Positions 39,880 to 49,290 are shown, counted from the stretch's first letter. The stretch: 64,000 nt of DNA from Candidatus Ferrigenium altingense (GCA_020621985.1 JAHRYS010000001.1:588459-652458), one strand, 5' to 3'. Translations and numbers: made by a program. Notes: generated by a model from the sequence alone, not told the origin.

Positions 39880-40464
39880 ATGAAAAAACTAGAGATTCCA
39901 GAAACACTAAAAGTTGAGTTCGCTACTATCGAAGCTCTTTGGCACACCACATGTGTAACACGACGCGTTGATGCTCTTGTGTTGAGCTGGGTCAAATACG
40001 AAAAACAGTTGAGACGACTATTTAGTTTCTTCGTTTTCCAGCACCCCAAGATTACTGCGGACAAACTGGACGAAGTAATTGCCGTCTTCGCAGAAAACCG
40101 TCACCTTTATCCAGAGACTTTCATTGCTGGAATTGCACAGTTAGGTATTACACCCCTACCCAAGTTGCTGGGTAGTTCTTACACAAAGTTGTGGCCTGAA
40201 ATCACACGCATTAAGAAGTATCGCAACAAGATTATGCATGGACAGCTTACTGGTCAGGGTATCCAGTCCCCCCAACTGGAAAGAGATGTCATCCATATTA
40301 TCAATTGGATTTCGGCTGTTGCACAGGCAGCCGATACGGTCTATGGTTACGATGGATTAAGGCGCAATACTTATGTGGCCGCAAAGAATAGTGCAAATGT
40401 GCCAGTAAAAAATTATCCGTTTTCAAATTCATCTGAACTAAAGGCTTGGCTATCCAAACTTTGA
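39880..40464 (+). CDS. HEPN-like hypothetical protein
   Basis: A 194-residue protein, mostly helical, carrying RNKIMHG at residues 115-121. The R-N-x-x-x-H hexad (Arg115, His120) is the catalytic signature of HEPN ribonucleases, found in many toxin and abortive-infection systems. The preceding stretch TKLWPEITRIKKY is consistent with the long helix that carries it. I see no MNT or other antitoxin gene beside it. Other RxxxxH matches occur by chance, so the call rests on the motif plus helical context. It is in the AT-rich part of the tRNA-bounded segment. Confidence 0.55.
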   Translation: MKKLEIPETLKVEFATIEALWHTTCVTRRVDALVLSWVKYEKQLRRLFSFFVFQHPKITADKLDEVIAVFAENRHLYPETFIAGIAQLGITPLPKLLGSSYTKLWPEITRIKKYRNKIMHGQLTGQGIQSPQLERDVIHIINWISAVAQAADTVYGYDGLRRNTYVAAKNSANVPVKNYPFSNSSELKAWLSKL

Positions 40465-40844
40465 GCATCGAGCTTTGCAATAGCCTGACTATCCGGTTTG
40501 TGTCGATAGCGGATGACCACGAGTATCCGGTTTAGTGCAGCCAATTTGCTCATCCAGTGAATCGGGCTCCATTTAGGTTGCTGCTGTGGTTCAATCAGGA
40601 CAGTTGCTTGCTGGTTGTCGAAGAGATAGCCGCTGATTCCTGTGGCATTTTTTGCGGGCAAGCGCCGAATTGCGACGAATCATGCTCAACCCGCCGCATC
40701 TCTGTTGGTGATTTCATTGGTCATGGGTTATCATGACCTGTCTGTGCGGAGGTTCGAATTCTCTCGCGCCGACCAGTTAAATCAAAAGCTTCTGTTAAAT
40801 CGAAAGCTCCAGAAAATTCACTTTCAACCTCATTCTTTCAGCCG
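40465..40844. other. Intergenic 380 nt with degenerate tRNA-Pro end; no gene seen
   Basis: I find no convincing coding sequence. A minus-strand open frame (40413-40661) overlaps the HEPN-like gene and has no recognisable domain. The notable content is the tRNA-Pro 3'-end copy at 40747-40781, followed by two short TGTTAAATC/AGTTAAATC direct repeats before surE. Confidence 0.6.
40747..40781 (+). repeat. Direct repeat 2: degenerate tRNA-Pro 3' end (candidate attR)
   Basis: Identical to 36719-36753 except at two positions (C to T in the T-stem and C to G in the acceptor). No 5' half of a tRNA precedes it, so it is not a gene. The distance to the first copy is 4028 nt. Confidence 0.6.
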
Positions 40845-41594
40845 ATGCGCATCCTGATCAGCAATGACGATGGTTATTTTGCACCCGGCCTGGCCTGCCT
40901 CGCCGAACATCTTTCCCGTGTCGCCGACATCGTGGTGGTCGCGCCGGAGCGGGATCGCAGCGGCGCAAGCAATTCCCTGACCCTGGACCGCCCGCTCAAG
41001 CTGAGCCGCGCCACCAATGGCTTTTACTACGTCAACGGCACGCCGACCGACTGTGTGCATCTCGCCGTTACCGGGATGCTGGATCAGCAGCCGGGCATGG
41101 TGGTGTCCGGCATCAATGCCGGGGCCAACATGGGCGACGACACCATTTATTCCGGCACCGTCGCGGCGGCAACCGAAGGGTTTCTGCTCGGCATTCCTTC
41201 CATCGCGGTTTCGCTGGTAGGCAAGGAGTTCGCCTATTACGAGACGGCCGCGAGGGTTGCCGCTGAATTGGTGCAACGTTTTGCCAAGCAGACGCACAGC
41301 CATCCCTGGCTGTTTAACGTGAACGTGCCGGACGTGCCGTACGACCAATTGCAGGGCGTCGAGGTGACGCGCCTCGGCAAGCGGCACAAGGCCGAGCCGG
41401 TGGTGAAAGCCAGCAACCCGCACGGCGAAACCGTGTATTGGGTCGGCGCGGCGGGCAAGGCGCAGGATGCCGGCGAGGGCACGGATTTTCATGCGTTGGC
41501 GCAACAGCGCGCCTCGCTCACTCCGCTGCAAATTGATCTTACCCAATATGGGCAGCTCGATGCGGTCCGGAACTGGCTCGGCCAAATTCAATAA
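40845..41594 (+). CDS. surE: 5'/3'-nucleotidase SurE
   Basis: A metal-dependent nucleoside monophosphatase of 249 aa beginning [16 protein letters not shown], with the acidic pair NDD that binds metal, [14 protein letters not shown] and [21 protein letters not shown]. The stop overlaps the pcm ATG (TAATG). The surE-pcm-nlpD order is the classical stress-survival cluster. Confidence 0.96.
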   Translation: MRILISNDDGYFAPGLACLAEHLSRVADIVVVAPERDRSGASNSLTLDRPLKLSRATNGFYYVNGTPTDCVHLAVTGMLDQQPGMVVSGINAGANMGDDTIYSGTVAAATEGFLLGIPSIAVSLVGKEFAYYETAARVAAELVQRFAKQTHSHPWLFNVNVPDVPYDQLQGVEVTRLGKRHKAEPVVKASNPHGETVYWVGAAGKAQDAGEGTDFHALAQQRASLTPLQIDLTQYGQLDAVRNWLGQIQ

Positions 41595-42250
41595 TGAACA
41601 AGAGTCTTCACGGCATCGGCATGACCTCGCAGCGCACCCGCGCGCGCATGATCGAGCGGCTGCGCGAGCAGGGCATCAGGGACGAAGCGGTGCTGGCGGC
41701 GATGTTCGAAGTGCCGCGCCACCTGTTTGTCGATGAGGCATTGGCGAGCCGCGCTTACGATGACGTGTCGCTGCCGATCAATTTCAACCAGACCATTTCC
41801 CGCCCTTATATCGTGGCGCGCATGATTGAAATATTGCGCGCTGCCGGGCCGCTCAATCGTGTGCTGGAAATCGGCACCGGCTGCGGCTACCAGGCGGCGG
41901 TGCTGGCGCAGGTGGCGAAAGAGGTCTATACCGTGGAGCGTGTCCAGCCCCTGTATGAACGCGCCAAGCGGCAGTTGCGCGATTTGAAGCTGCGCAATGT
42001 CAGCGTGCGCTATGCCGACGGCAGCGCCGGCCTGCCAGAACTGGCCCCGTTCGACGGCATCATCATGGCATGCGCCGCACCCGAACTGTCCGCAGTGCTG
42101 CGGGAGCAGCTCGCGGCCGGTGGTAGAATGGCGCTGCCGGTCGGGATGCAGGAGCAGTGGCTGTATCTGGTCGAACGCGATGCCAGCGGATTCCGCGAAA
42201 CCAAACTGGAACCGGTAAAATTCGTACCGCAATTGATGGGGAAGGCATGA
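41594..42250 (+). CDS. pcm: Protein-L-isoaspartate O-methyltransferase
   Basis: Pcm repairs isoaspartyl residues using SAM. The SAM-binding motif VLEIGTGCGYQAAVLAQ is near residues 92-108. Substrate motifs FVDEALASRAYDDVSLPI and QTISRPYIVARM are upstream. Length 218 aa. It overlaps nlpD by 4 nt. Confidence 0.96.
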   Translation: MNKSLHGIGMTSQRTRARMIERLREQGIRDEAVLAAMFEVPRHLFVDEALASRAYDDVSLPINFNQTISRPYIVARMIEILRAAGPLNRVLEIGTGCGYQAAVLAQVAKEVYTVERVQPLYERAKRQLRDLKLRNVSVRYADGSAGLPELAPFDGIIMACAAPELSAVLREQLAAGGRMALPVGMQEQWLYLVERDASGFRETKLEPVKFVPQLMGKA

Positions 42251-43179
42251 AACCGATTCAGCTTTATACATTGTTGGTGGCGGCCGCCCTATTGGCCGGT
42301 TGCGCTTCGAGCGGACAGCGCGCGCCGGTCGCCGAGCACAGCGAATCCGCCAAAAAGAAAGCCGTTGCGGTTGAAACGGCGCACAAGAAAGTCTCGCGCG
42401 AAAAAGATTGGCGTCCCCAGGTGCATATCGTACAGAAGGGCGATACGTTGTTCAGTATTGCCTTCAATTACGGCTTCGACTACCACGAACTGGCCGAATT
42501 GAACGGCATCCAGGACCCTAGTGTGATTCAAATAGGGCAGCAGATCCGCCTGTTTCCGGGCAGCGCGACTTCCGCTATCCGCCCTGCCGCCGCAGTTGAC
42601 AGCAGGCCGATAGAACCGCCGGTCAGGGAACAGCCCAGGCTCGCGAAGTACGCCTACAGCGAGGCGGCGGTGGCGCAGATCGAAAAGATTCAGGAGCAGG
42701 CCAAGCCTGAGGTTGCGGTCGTCGCCAAACCTGAAGCCAAGCCCAAGCCGGAAACAAAAGCGGAAGCCAAGCCGGATAGCAGAGCCGACGATGGCGAAGA
42801 CGAAGCGCTGGAATGGAGCATGCCTGCCAAGGGAAAATTGATCGGCGAGTTTTCCGAATCGGCCAACCGCAAGGGCATCGATATTGCCGGCAAGCTCGGC
42901 CAGCCGGTCACCGCCAGCGCGCCCGGCAAGGTGGTGTACAGCGGCAGCGGGCTGCGCGGCTACGGCAAGCTGGTCATCATCAAGCACAACAAAACCTATC
43001 TCAGCGCCTACGCGCACAACGACCAGGTGCTGGTGAAGGAAGGGCAGAACGTCACGCGCGGGCAAAAGATTGCCGAGATGGGCAACACCGACGCCGACCA
43101 GGTCAAGCTACATTTCGAAGTGCGGCGTTTCGGCAAGCCGGTTGATCCGGCGAAATACCTGTCGCTCGGCAAGTCTTGA
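42247..43179 (+). CDS. nlpD: NlpD-like LysM/M23 lipoprotein
   Basis: A 310-residue envelope protein. The lipobox LAGC puts the lipidated Cys at 19. LysM occupies about residues 58-103 (HIVQKGDTLFSIAFNYGF), a Pro/Lys/Glu-rich linker follows, and a LytM/M23 domain spans about 215-305. The zinc ligands are degenerate: the usual HxGxD reads NRKGID and the HxH reads KLHFE. It should therefore activate amidases rather than cut peptidoglycan, as E. coli NlpD does. The ATG at 42247 overlaps pcm. The open frame upstream is inside pcm. Confidence 0.92.
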   Translation: MKPIQLYTLLVAAALLAGCASSGQRAPVAEHSESAKKKAVAVETAHKKVSREKDWRPQVHIVQKGDTLFSIAFNYGFDYHELAELNGIQDPSVIQIGQQIRLFPGSATSAIRPAAAVDSRPIEPPVREQPRLAKYAYSEAAVAQIEKIQEQAKPEVAVVAKPEAKPKPETKAEAKPDSRADDGEDEALEWSMPAKGKLIGEFSESANRKGIDIAGKLGQPVTASAPGKVVYSGSGLRGYGKLVIIKHNKTYLSAYAHNDQVLVKEGQNVTRGQKIAEMGNTDADQVKLHFEVRRFGKPVDPAKYLSLGKS

Positions 43180-43197
43180 GCGAGAAAAGGCTTAAGC

Positions 43198-43277
43198 GTA
43201 GCGTGCGCTGCGCGCACGACATAATTCATGAATCGTGCGCACAGCGCACGCTACTGGATTCCCGCCTTCGCGGGAAT
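43198..43277. repeat. Perfect-type palindrome plus second hairpin after nlpD
   Basis: GTAGCGTGCGC-type arm 43198-43219 and its reverse complement 43233-43254 differ at one position over 22 nt (13-nt loop). They are followed by ATTCCCGC/GCGGGAAT (43258-43265 / 43270-43277). Both look like dispersed palindromic repeats and may end nlpD transcription. Confidence 0.65.
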
Positions 43278-43303
43278 GACGTTGCTGAATTTTAGAGGTA
43301 TTC

Positions 43304-44158
43304 TTGAACGCAACAAACCTCAGTGTCACCGATCACAACCGCGACAGCGCGGCCTTGCGCTACGTCTACCCGGTGGTGTCGCGCCGCGCCGAAGGTGTCT
43401 CGGTCGGCATCAACCTTAATCCCAATAATGCCTGCAACTGGCGCTGCATCTACTGCCAGGTTCCCGACCTGACGCGCGGCACCGCGCCGCCGGTCGATCT
43501 GGCCGTTCTGGAAAATGAACTGCGCAGCTTCCTGCAAGAACTGCTGCACGGCGACTTCATGCAAAGCCGCATCCCGGAAGATGTGCGGCGTATCAACGAT
43601 ATCGCGCTGTCCGGCAACGGCGAACCGACCAGCGCCGCCGAATTTGTCCAGGTCATCGAACTCATCGGCCGCGTGCGCCGCGAAATGGCTGTGCCGGAAG
43701 CGGTGAAAACCGTGCTGATCACCAACGGCAGCCTGCTGTACCGCAGCGAAGTGCAGCAAGGCCTGCGTGCCATGGCGCGGCTCAACGGCGAGGTATGGTT
43801 CAAGCTGGACCGTGCCAGCGAAGCGGGGATGCGGCTCATCAACGACACCAGCACCAGCATGGACAAGGTGCGCGACAACCTCGTGACGGCCATCGCGCTG
43901 TGCCCGACCTGGCTGCAAACCTGCTGGTTTGCGCTGGACGGCGAGCCGCCGTCACGTCAGGATGAAGACGATTACCTGGAATTCATTTCAGCGTTGCTGC
44001 GCGACGGGCACAAACCGCAAGGCGTGCTGCTCTACGGTTTGGCGCGCCAATCCCGGCAAGCGGAAGCGCCGCGCCTGTCCGCCTTGCCCGCCGAAAACCT
44101 GCAAGCCTTCGCCGGGCGCATCGCCAGGCTCGGCTTGCCGGTCAAGGTAAGCCCCTAA
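43304..44158 (+). CDS. Radical SAM protein
   Basis: A 284-residue protein with the canonical iron-sulfur motif CNWRCIYCQ (Cx3Cx2C, near residue 46) and the downstream SGNGEPTSA SAM-contact motif. That makes it a standard radical SAM fold. I do not recognise the reaction. The only good start is TTG at 43304, with GAGG 5 nt upstream. No ATG precedes the motif. It is convergent with, and overlaps by 4 nt, the EAL gene on the other strand. Confidence 0.8.
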   Translation: MNATNLSVTDHNRDSAALRYVYPVVSRRAEGVSVGINLNPNNACNWRCIYCQVPDLTRGTAPPVDLAVLENELRSFLQELLHGDFMQSRIPEDVRRINDIALSGNGEPTSAAEFVQVIELIGRVRREMAVPEAVKTVLITNGSLLYRSEVQQGLRAMARLNGEVWFKLDRASEAGMRLINDTSTSMDKVRDNLVTAIALCPTWLQTCWFALDGEPPSRQDEDDYLEFISALLRDGHKPQGVLLYGLARQSRQAEAPRLSALPAENLQAFAGRIARLGLPVKVSP

Positions 44159-44988
44159 TCCGCTGCCAATATCTCAACGCACCAGTGTTGCGCCGCTGTC
44201 GGCCGTCCGAGCAGATAGCCTTGCACCAGATGCACTCCGGCATGTCTTGCCAGTTCGAGTTGGCTCTGGGTCTCAATGCCTTCCACTACCACTTCGGCCC
44301 CCAATTCGCGAATGATCTCCACCAGTTTTGGCAGGATGCGTTGCAGCCGCGAATTGACCTCCGCCTGCTGGATGATGCCGCCGTCCAGCTTCACGTACTC
44401 TGGTGATAGCGTCCAGAGCCGTTCCAGATTGGAATGCTCCTTGCCGAAATCGTCGATGGCGATCCGGTAGCCGCGCTCGCGGTAATTCGCGATGGCCTCG
44501 GCCAGCAGCTTCTCCTCACTCACCGCGCTCTCATTGATCTCGATCACCACCTCGCTGGTCGGCACGTCATGGTGATGCAGCACACGCTCGAACACCTTGC
44601 CGTGCGAGTTGACCGCGACCAGCAGTTCCGGGTGCACATTGAGAAACAGCAAGCCATTGCCAGCCCCCATGTTCAGATAATTCAACGTGTGCAGGGTGCG
44701 GCACAAGCGGTCGAATTTCACCAGCCGCTCGGCCACTTCCGCCTGCCGGAAAGCAGCAGGCGGCGCGACGGGATTGCCCTTCTGATCGAAGGCGCGCAGC
44801 AAGGCTTCATAGCCCAGCGGTGCGTTCCGCTCCAGATCGACGATAGGCTGGAATACGCTGCTCAAGTGCAAGCCGATGAAATTGGCGCGCACCTCGTCAC
44901 CGTGCACCTCCAGCCGGTAGTCGTCGTTCAGGCTGAGCGTCTCGCGTAACTCTTTCTGTAATGCGTTTAAATGATGTAGTGTAGGCAT
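44155..44988 (-). CDS. EAL-domain c-di-GMP phosphodiesterase
   Basis: A 277-residue protein, essentially a single EAL domain after a 40-residue N-terminal part. All catalytic and metal residues seem present: Glu61 of YEALLR, Asn117 (FLNVHP), Glu150, Asp179-Asp180 (IAIDDFG), Lys200, Glu236 (VEGIE) and Gln256 (QGYLLG). It should hydrolyse c-di-GMP to pGpG. It is a paralogue of the next gene (same motif numbering), 88 nt behind it, so a tandem duplication is likely. Confidence 0.9.
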   Translation of the reverse strand: MPTLHHLNALQKELRETLSLNDDYRLEVHGDEVRANFIGLHLSSVFQPIVDLERNAPLGYEALLRAFDQKGNPVAPPAAFRQAEVAERLVKFDRLCRTLHTLNYLNMGAGNGLLFLNVHPELLVAVNSHGKVFERVLHHHDVPTSEVVIEINESAVSEEKLLAEAIANYRERGYRIAIDDFGKEHSNLERLWTLSPEYVKLDGGIIQQAEVNSRLQRILPKLVEIIRELGAEVVVEGIETQSQLELARHAGVHLVQGYLLGRPTAAQHWCVEILAAD

Positions 44989-45076
44989 ACTGAACCCATT
45001 TATTTAAAAATAGAGGCAGTTGCCTGCCTCTGAAAACCGGGTATTGCACCCAGGGAGAGAAGAGAAATTTATGCGG

Positions 45077-45931
45077 CTAGCTGGTCGTTTCGACAAAGCT
45101 GCCCCCAGCACCTGCCGGAAACTCGGGATGTCCCAAGTAATAGCCTTGCAACAGGTCGGCTCCAGCGTCGCGCGCAATGGTTGCCTGTCCGGCAGTTTCG
45201 ATACCCTCGATAACTACCTGCGCTCCCAGTTTGTGGAAAATCTCCACCAGCCCGTGAATTAAACTTTCCACTCTAGAGGTATGTTCTGCCTTGCGTATCA
45301 GCCCGCCATCCAGCTTGATAATGTCCGGTCGCAGATTGAGCGCCTTATCCAAACTGGAATATGCCGCTCCACTGGAATAGGCTGTCCCGAAATTATCCAG
45401 CGCGATTTTGTAGCCCAGGCTGCGGTAATTGTTCACCGCCTCCTCCAGGCGCGTGCTGTCCCCAGTCGCAAACTCCTTGATTTCGATCACCACCCGCGAG
45501 GTCGGCACCGAGTAATAATGCAATATCTGCTCGAAGGTGCGCCCGTGGTCGCTAACGCTGGTTAACAGGCGCGGATGCACATTCAGGAACAGCAGTTCAT
45601 GTTCATCAAAACCGTTCGAGTGGTTCAGCAGGTGGATGGCGCGCACGAGGCGGTCGAACTGCACCAGCCTGTGCGCCTCCACCGCATTATTAAAAGCGGC
45701 GTCCGGTGCAAGTTCGCCAAGGCCGGGAGTGGAGGCGCGCAGCAATGCCTCGCGCCCCGCTACTATGCCGTCCGCCCGCAGTATGGGTTGAAAGGCGCTG
45801 GCCAAATGCATCCCCATGAAATCGCACACCAGTCCCTGTTGCTTCGTGTCGATCAAGGCGTACTCGTCGAGATCGAGGAATAAATTGTTCTTCAGCAATA
45901 GCTTCAGGTAAAGGTACTGTTGGTGTGCCAT
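45077..45931 (-). CDS. EAL-domain protein with altered DDFG motif
   Basis: A 284-residue paralogue of the neighbouring EAL protein. Glu61, Asn117, Glu150, Lys206 and VIEGIE are kept, but the metal-binding DDFG reads DNFG (Asn180). The loop behind it has a duplicated AYSSGAAYSS. This may lower or abolish catalysis and leave a c-di-GMP-binding or regulatory role. It starts 8 nt after the sbp stop on the same strand, so it is probably cotranscribed with the sulfate-binding protein gene. Confidence 0.87.
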   Translation of the reverse strand: MAHQQYLYLKLLLKNNLFLDLDEYALIDTKQQGLVCDFMGMHLASAFQPILRADGIVAGREALLRASTPGLGELAPDAAFNNAVEAHRLVQFDRLVRAIHLLNHSNGFDEHELLFLNVHPRLLTSVSDHGRTFEQILHYYSVPTSRVVIEIKEFATGDSTRLEEAVNNYRSLGYKIALDNFGTAYSSGAAYSSLDKALNLRPDIIKLDGGLIRKAEHTSRVESLIHGLVEIFHKLGAQVVIEGIETAGQATIARDAGADLLQGYYLGHPEFPAGAGGSFVETTS

Positions 45932-45939
45932 GGCCGCTC

Positions 45940-46950
45940 TTACTTCTTGCTGTAGATTTGGTCGAACACGCCGCCATCGGCGAAGTGCTCTTTCTGCACC
46001 TTGGCCCAGCCGCCAAAGGCTTCGTCAATTTTGATCAGGTTCAACTTGGGGAACTGCTTCGCATACCTGGCAGCTACCTTTTCGTCGATTGGCCGGTAAT
46101 AATTTTTAGCGGCGATGTCCTGGCCTTCAGGCGAATACAGGTATTCCAGATAGGCTTCCGCCACCTTGCGTGTGCCGTGCTTGTCCACGTTCTTGTCAAC
46201 CACGGTCACCGGTGGTTCAGCCAGAATGGACAGCGACGGAATCACGATATCGAACTTGTCCGGGCCGAGTTCCTTCACCGCGAGGAAGGCTTCGTTTTCC
46301 CAAGCCAAAAGCACATCGCCGATGCCGCGTTCGACGAAAGTGGTGGTGGAGCCGCGCGCGCCGGAATCCAGCACCGGCACGTTGGCGAACAGCCTGGCGA
46401 CGAATTCCTTGGCCTTGGCTTGGTCGTTGCCGTTGTTTTTCAGCGCATAGCCCCAGGCGGCGAGATAGTTCCAGCGTGCGCCGCCGGAAGTTTTGGGGTT
46501 CGGTGTAATCACCGCCACGCCAGGTTTGACCAGATCGCTCCAGTCCTTGATGCCCTTGGGATTCCCCTTGCGCACCAGCAACACGATGGTCGAGGTGTAG
46601 GGCGAGCTGTTGTGCTTCAGGTGCGACTGCCAATCATTCGGGATTAGCCATGCTTTGGAGGCCAACGCATCAATGTCGCCGGACAGCGCCAGCGTCGCCA
46701 CGTCAGCTTCCAGTCCGTCGATGATCGCACGCGCCTGCTTGCCCGATCCGCCGTGCGATTGTTTGACCACCACGTCGTTGCCGGTCTTGCCCTTCCAGTA
46801 CTTGGCGAAGGCGGCGTTGTATTCCTGATACAGCTCGCGCGTCGGGTCGTAGGACACGTTGAGCAGCTTGATTTCTGCGGCATGGGCGCCAGATAAACCT
46901 AGCGCCAATGCCAGGGCCAAGATCGTTCCGGGAAATTTGAATCGCTTCAT
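45940..46950 (-). CDS. sbp: Periplasmic sulfate-binding protein
   Basis: The substrate-binding component of the CysTWA sulfate/thiosulfate ABC transporter. The signal peptide ends SGAHA. The family blocks [55 protein letters not shown] and [17 protein letters not shown] follow. Length is 336 aa. AAGGAG lies 8 nt before the ATG. It follows the porin gene by 28 nt and is separated from cysTWA by cysB. Confidence 0.95.
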   Translation of the reverse strand: MKRFKFPGTILALALALGLSGAHAAEIKLLNVSYDPTRELYQEYNAAFAKYWKGKTGNDVVVKQSHGGSGKQARAIIDGLEADVATLALSGDIDALASKAWLIPNDWQSHLKHNSSPYTSTIVLLVRKGNPKGIKDWSDLVKPGVAVITPNPKTSGGARWNYLAAWGYALKNNGNDQAKAKEFVARLFANVPVLDSGARGSTTTFVERGIGDVLLAWENEAFLAVKELGPDKFDIVIPSLSILAEPPVTVVDKNVDKHGTRKVAEAYLEYLYSPEGQDIAAKNYYRPIDEKVAARYAKQFPKLNLIKIDEAFGGWAKVQKEHFADGGVFDQIYSKK

Positions 46951-46978
46951 GTGGTTTACTCCTTATAAAGTTTGGCGG

Positions 46979-48085
46979 TTAGAAACTATGCGCAAGTCCA
47001 AGGCCCAAGCCGGAAAGCTTCGCGCCAAGGCCTGCCGCGCCTGCCGCACTGGCGACGGTGGTGTTTGCGGAGAAGTTGTAGGAAGCGGCCGCGTCGTTGC
47101 TCAACTTGGTGTAGAAGCCATATACCTCGGTGCGCTTGGAGAGGTTATAGCCATAACGCAGGGAATATTGGTTCGCTCCGGTGTTCGCCACGCCGCCCAG
47201 ATCGCCCGCACGCGTATAAAACGCGCCGACATTGCTCGCGCCGAACTTGTACTTGCCGGACAGCTCCCAGCCGTTGCGGGAGGCGGTCGCGGTACTGGCT
47301 GCCGCTTTTGCCACGGATAGGCGTTCGTAGGTCAGGCCGACTTGGCCATTGCCGAACTTGTATGCGCCGACCAGGCGGTTAGCGGAGTCGGTCAGGCTGA
47401 CTGTGGAACCAACACCGGCGAGGGCATCCTTGTGGCTTTCGTAGGCATAAGCACCGTAGAGCAGATCATTCTCATAAGCTGCCGACAATGACCAGACCGA
47501 CTTGTCACCGCCTGTTGCAACGGCAACGGTCGATTTCTTGGCGTTGTCGGGCGCGTAAGCCAGCCTGGCCTGAAAGCCGTTGTAATCCGGCGTCCAGTAC
47601 TGGATGACGTTTTTCTGGCGGGTATTGAAGCTGGCATTGCCATCGCTAACGCCAACGCGACCGGTGATGTCGAGCGCGGAAGCGGTATGGGTGTTGTCGA
47701 ACAGCTCGACCTTGTTGTGCGCCACTTTATATGGGGTATCCCAGTTGCCGTAGAACACGGTGCCGAAATTGCCTTTCAGGCCGACGTTGCTGTTGCGCGT
47801 GCTGGCAAACGGCGTGCCGCCGGTGTTGGTCAGGTCAAACTGCGCTTCGAGCTGATAAATCGCGCTCAGGCCGTCCCCCAGGTCTTCGCTGCCCTTGAAA
47901 CCCAAACGGGATGCGTTGGAAACGATGCGATTCAGGCTGGATGCGGTATTGGCAAGCGGCTTGTCGTTTTTGACCGACTCAAGGTCGGCATGCAGCACGC
48001 CGTAAACGGTGATGTTGCTGTTTTCGGCAAACCCCGGCGCGGAGAAGGCTGCGGCGATTGCGGCCGCGATGATTTTCTTTTGCAT
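46979..48085 (-). CDS. Gram-negative porin
   Basis: A 368-residue trimeric-porin-type protein with a signal peptide (MQKKIIAAAIAAAFSAPGFA), the first strand SNITVYGVLHADLE, repeated amphipathic strands and a terminal Phe (LAHSF) for BAM recognition. The ATG at 48085 has AGGAG 7 nt upstream. The frame is open 51 nt further but without a site. Position directly before sbp suggests it admits sulfate or other anions to the periplasm. Confidence 0.9.
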   Translation of the reverse strand: MQKKIIAAAIAAAFSAPGFAENSNITVYGVLHADLESVKNDKPLANTASSLNRIVSNASRLGFKGSEDLGDGLSAIYQLEAQFDLTNTGGTPFASTRNSNVGLKGNFGTVFYGNWDTPYKVAHNKVELFDNTHTASALDITGRVGVSDGNASFNTRQKNVIQYWTPDYNGFQARLAYAPDNAKKSTVAVATGGDKSVWSLSAAYENDLLYGAYAYESHKDALAGVGSTVSLTDSANRLVGAYKFGNGQVGLTYERLSVAKAAASTATASRNGWELSGKYKFGASNVGAFYTRAGDLGGVANTGANQYSLRYGYNLSKRTEVYGFYTKLSNDAAASYNFSANTTVASAAGAAGLGAKLSGLGLGLAHSF

Positions 48086-48191
48086 GATGAAGCTCCTTTG
48101 TGATGGTTTAGGTTGATCGCGAGCATGTAATTTCACGACGAGTGCATCGTAGCTACGCGGGCTTATTTACCAAACCAATTTAATATGGAAT

Positions 48192-48207
48192 CTTTATCAG
48201 CATAAAG
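48192..48207. promoter_or_regulatory. Palindrome upstream of the porin-sbp unit
   Basis: CTTTAT-CAGC-ATAAAG is a perfect 6-bp inverted repeat about 107 nt before the porin start. It is a candidate operator, perhaps for CysB encoded next door. The assignment is a guess. Confidence 0.3.
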
Positions 48208-48252
48208 AATAAGAGGGGGAGGGCGGAAGCGTGCCAGAAAGGCGGCAGGCAC

Positions 48253-48279
48253 AAATGAAAAGCGGGGCGAACGCCCCGC
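48253..48279 (-). terminator. Intrinsic terminator after cysB
   Basis: On the minus strand a perfect GCGGGGCG/CGCCCCGC stem (48262-48269 with 48272-48279) is followed by TTTTCATTT. Confidence 0.7.
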
Positions 48280-48314
48280 CCGGAATCAGCCTGGAAAAAG
48301 CAGTTAGCGGGATG

Positions 48315-48336
48315 GTAGGGGCGAATTTATTCGCCC
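48315..48336. repeat. Solitary REP of the GTAGGGGCG family
   Basis: GTAGGGGCGAATTTATTCGCCC has the same 5' head as the REPs around the RAYT gene but a different self-complementary arm. It lies between cysB and its terminator. Confidence 0.75.
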
Positions 48337-48348
48337 GAACAACTGGGA

Positions 48349-49290
48349 TCAGTTTTCGCTATCGATGGGCTGCGGCGAGATACCGGCCCGCACGGCCGCT
48401 TCGTCGAGCGCCGGCGAGCATAGTTCGATGAAGCGGTAGGCGAAGCTGCGCAGGTAATGCCCGCGCCGCAACGCGATGTAGGTGGTGTTGGCGCTGAACA
48501 GGTGAGGGCATTTCAGCAGGCGCAAGTCGGTATCCTTGGCCGGATTGAACGCCATCGAAGCGATGATGCCGATGCCCATGCCCAGCTCCACGTAGGTCTT
48601 GATCACGTCCGCATCGAGCGCGGACATCACGATATCGGGTGTGATACCCGCTTCGGCGAACGACTGGTCGATCCTGGCGCGCCCGGTCAGCCCTTCGTGA
48701 TAGGTGACGATGGGGTATGCCGCGAGCGCCTGCAAGGTCAACGGCTGGACTTTTTCCAGCGGATGCCCGGCCGGCACGATCACCGCGTGATGCCAGGTGT
48801 AATACGGGAACGAATCGAGCCTGGTGACGTCGGCCAGCGCCTCGGTCGCCACGCCGATGTCCGCTTCGCCGCTCAGCAGCATGGAGACGATCTCGCTCGG
48901 CCCGGCCTGATGCAGCTTGAGGTGCACCTTGGGGAACGTCTTCTTGAATTCGGTGATGACCTTCGGCAGGGCATAGCGCGCCTGCGTGTGCGTGGCGATC
49001 ACGGTGAGCTGGCCCTCGTCGCGCTTGCTGTATTGCTCGACCAGGTTCTTGATGTTGTTCGCGTCGAGCAGGATGCGCTCGACGATCTCCAGCAGCTCGC
49101 GTCCCGGATCGGTCAGGCCGAGCAGGCGCTTGCCCTTGCGCACGAACAACTCCACGCCCAGCTCATCCTCCAAATCCTTGATGTGTTTGGATACGCCGGA
49201 CTGCGAGGTGAACAGCGCATTGCCGACCTCGGTGAGGTTGAAGTTGCAGCGCACTGCCTCGCGGATGATCCTAAGCTGCTGAAAGTTCAT
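48349..49290 (-). CDS. cysB: CysB-type LysR transcriptional regulator
   Basis: Master activator of sulfate assimilation, responding to N-acetylserine/O-acetylserine and sulfate. The winged-helix start is [22 protein letters not shown] with the [13 protein letters not shown] recognition helix. The effector domain shows [10 protein letters not shown] and [10 protein letters not shown]. Length is 313 aa. The ATG at 49290 has AGGAGG 5 nt upstream and overlaps the cysA 3' end by 20 nt, placing the regulator at the end of the operon it should control. Confidence 0.94.
   Translation of the reverse strand: MNFQQLRIIREAVRCNFNLTEVGNALFTSQSGVSKHIKDLEDELGVELFVRKGKRLLGLTDPGRELLEIVERILLDANNIKNLVEQYSKRDEGQLTVIATHTQARYALPKVITEFKKTFPKVHLKLHQAGPSEIVSMLLSGEADIGVATEALADVTRLDSFPYYTWHHAVIVPAGHPLEKVQPLTLQALAAYPIVTYHEGLTGRARIDQSFAEAGITPDIVMSALDADVIKTYVELGMGIGIIASMAFNPAKDTDLRLLKCPHLFSANTTYIALRRGHYLRSFAYRFIELCSPALDEAAVRAGISPQPIDSEN

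Noticed and set aside
40413-40661. 82-codon minus-strand ORF
   Set aside because: It overlaps the end of the HEPN-like gene, has no ribosome-binding site or recognisable domain, and composition is not coding-like.
40747-40775. A second tRNA gene
   Set aside because: Only the T-arm and acceptor 3' half are present, with mismatches in both stems and no 5' half upstream.
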